The notes beneath the pieces are model-generated. The model had not been told where the DNA came from. It did not search any database and saw nothing but the letters and a program-made list of their open reading frames with translations. DNA of 64,000 nt, taken from DATATB01 sp036268995 (GTDB taxonomy: Bacteria; Planctomycetota; Planctomycetia; Pirellulales; PNKZ01). Below are positions 63,096 to 64,000 of the stretch, piece by piece. Positions within the stretch are counted from its first letter, which is position 1; every line of letters begins with the position of its first letter. The stretch spans positions 62,001 to 126,000 of the forward strand of contig DATATB010000140.1 of NCBI GenBank assembly GCA_036268995.1. The letters run 5' to 3'. The translations under genes were made by a program, and so were the position numbers.

Positions 63096-64000
63096 TCAGG
63101 CGTAAGCCGAGCGCGGCGCCGCCGTGCCGGAGGCCGGCTTGGTGCCCGCCGGTTCGGCCACGACTTCGGCCAGGATTTTTGCGGCCTGCTCGACGTCTTC
63201 GCGCGAGACGTCCAGATGCGTGACGGCGCGGATCAACTGCCCGCCGAAGGCGCCCATCCGCAGGCCGCGCTCCGCCAGCCGGGCCACGAGCTCGGGACTG
63301 GTGCCCAGCCGCGGATGCACGCGGAAGATCACCAGATTGGTGTCAACTTTTTCAGGCCGCAGCTCCAGGCCGTCGATCTGGCGGATGGCCGCGGCCAACA
63401 CCTGCGCATTGCGGTGATCTTCGGCCAGACGATCGATGTGGTTTTCCAGGCTGTATAGCGCGCCGGCGGCGATGATGCCGGCCTGCCGCATGGCCCCGCC
63501 AAACAGCTTGCGCACGCGACGCGCCTTGGCGATGAGGTTCGCCGGGCCGGCCAGCGCCGAGCCCACCGGCGCGCCCAGCCCCTTGCTGAAACAAATGCTG
63601 ACCGTGTCGAAGTGCTGCGCCCATTGCGTGGCGGGAATGCCGGTGGCCACGACGGCGTTAAACAGCCGCGCCCCGTCCAGGTGCGTGGCCAGCCCGTGTT
63701 CACGGGCCCAACCGCAGAGCTTTGCCACTTCGTCGTAGGGCAACACGCGGCCGCCGCCACGATTGTGCGTATTCTCCAGGCAGAGCAACCGCGTGCGGGT
63801 CTGGTGCATGTCACTGGGGCGAATAAGACCTGTCAGTTGCTCGAGCCGCAGCACGCCGAATTCGCCTTCGACCGTACGGGCCACCAGGCCGCTGAGTTGG
63901 GCAAACGCGCCCTGCTCGTAATTGTAAATATGGCATTGAGTTTCGCAGAGAAACTCGTCGCCCGGCTGGCAGTGAATTCGCACGCCAATCTGGTTGGTCA
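63096..64000 (-). CDS. Low-specificity threonine aldolase-like PLP enzyme (5' part outside window)
   Basis: About 300 C-terminal residues of a fold-type I PLP enzyme of the beta-eliminating-lyase/threonine-aldolase group, which cleave L-threonine or allo-threonine to glycine and acetaldehyde. Visible: 'CLENTHNRGGGRVLP', the PLP-phosphate and ring contacts 'THLDGARLFNAVVATG', the Schiff-base lysine in 'ICFSKGLGAPVGSAL', and 'RKLFGGAMRQAGIIAAGALY'. The frame is open through the right edge, where residues 'TNQIGVRIH' precede the visible part, so the N-terminus is missing. The gene ends 62 bp before the lipoprotein start on the same strand, and may be transcribed ahead of it. Confidence 0.9.
   Translation of the reverse strand, partial: TNQIGVRIHCQPGDEFLCETQCHIYNYEQGAFAQLSGLVARTVEGEFGVLRLEQLTGLIRPSDMHQTRTRLLCLENTHNRGGGRVLPYDEVAKLCGWAREHGLATHLDGARLFNAVVATGIPATQWAQHFDTVSICFSKGLGAPVGSALAGPANLIAKARRVRKLFGGAMRQAGIIAAGALYSLENHIDRLAEDHRNAQVLAAAIRQIDGLELRPEKVDTNLVIFRVHPRLGTSPELVARLAERGLRMGAFGGQLIRAVTHLDVSREDVEQAAKILAEVVAEPAGTKPASGTAAPRSAYA

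Noticed and set aside
1..64000. tRNA, rRNA, CRISPR, prophage or insertion sequence
   Set aside because: No T-loop GTTCGANTCC with matching acceptor stem, no regularly spaced repeats and no transposase, integrase or phage structural protein was seen. A tRNAscan/Infernal run could still find small RNAs I cannot see by eye.

Overview
The window is high-GC bacterial chromosome, most probably from a planctomycete (Pirellulales-like; order not provable from here). Three things point there: formaldehyde-activating enzyme beside a methylene-tetrahydromethanopterin dehydrogenase, very large secreted or membrane proteins without recognisable enzymatic domains, and single-pass proteins ending in secretin/TonB short N-terminal (STN)-like domains. 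I saw no rRNA, tRNA, CRISPR array, prophage or insertion sequence. Most of the window looks like stable core chromosome; a toxin-antitoxin pair and a DUF3800 gene are the clearest mobile-type passengers.

Layout. 0-4 kb: end of an AsmA-like protein, a metallo-beta-lactamase-fold hydrolase, a DUF2007/DUF3592 membrane protein and an alpha/beta hydrolase. 4-7.4 kb: FdhF/YdeP-type molybdopterin oxidoreductase with its sulfurtransferase FdhD. 7.4-12.4 kb: NAD synthetase, a GT1-type glycosyltransferase, a VOC protein and an SDR. 12.4-16 kb (minus): a lipid-linked sugar operon (flippase-like protein, polyprenyl-phosphate glycosyltransferase, GT-C-like membrane protein). 16-25.5 kb: AI-2E-type permease, a YhaN/YhaO-like ATPase and phosphoesterase pair whose phosphoesterase has lost metal-binding residues, and a UvrD/Rep helicase. 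25.7-29.4 kb: PIN toxin module, TPR membrane protein, RluA synthase, DUF3800. 29.5-33 kb: Fae and methylene-H4MPT dehydrogenase, with a CAP protein and an ATP-grasp ligase divergent from them.

35-45.6 kb (minus) is the most striking region. Two ATGA-coupled genes encode three related envelope modules of about 1,100-1,230 residues, and modules two and three are fused in one frame across a membrane hairpin followed by a signal-peptide-like segment. 45.9-53.5 kb: UppP, a leucine-rich-repeat protein, a secreted SMP-30-type lactonase, a Gly/Met-rich secreted protein, a TAT-exported asparaginase-family Ntn hydrolase, an esterase and TruB. 53.5-59.7 kb (minus): an operon of a transmembrane pseudokinase, a zinc-ribbon/STN protein and a PIG-L deacetylase. 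60-64 kb: glutamate dehydrogenase coupled to a cyclic-nucleotide-binding protein, a lipoprotein and a threonine aldolase cut by the window edge.

Functionally, Fae and the dehydrogenase would take formaldehyde toward formate, and the FdhF/FdhD pair 23 kb away could take formate to CO2. Several small dispersed hairpin repeats lie at gene ends. One family supplies the TAG stop codon of the gene it follows, another sits between convergent genes.
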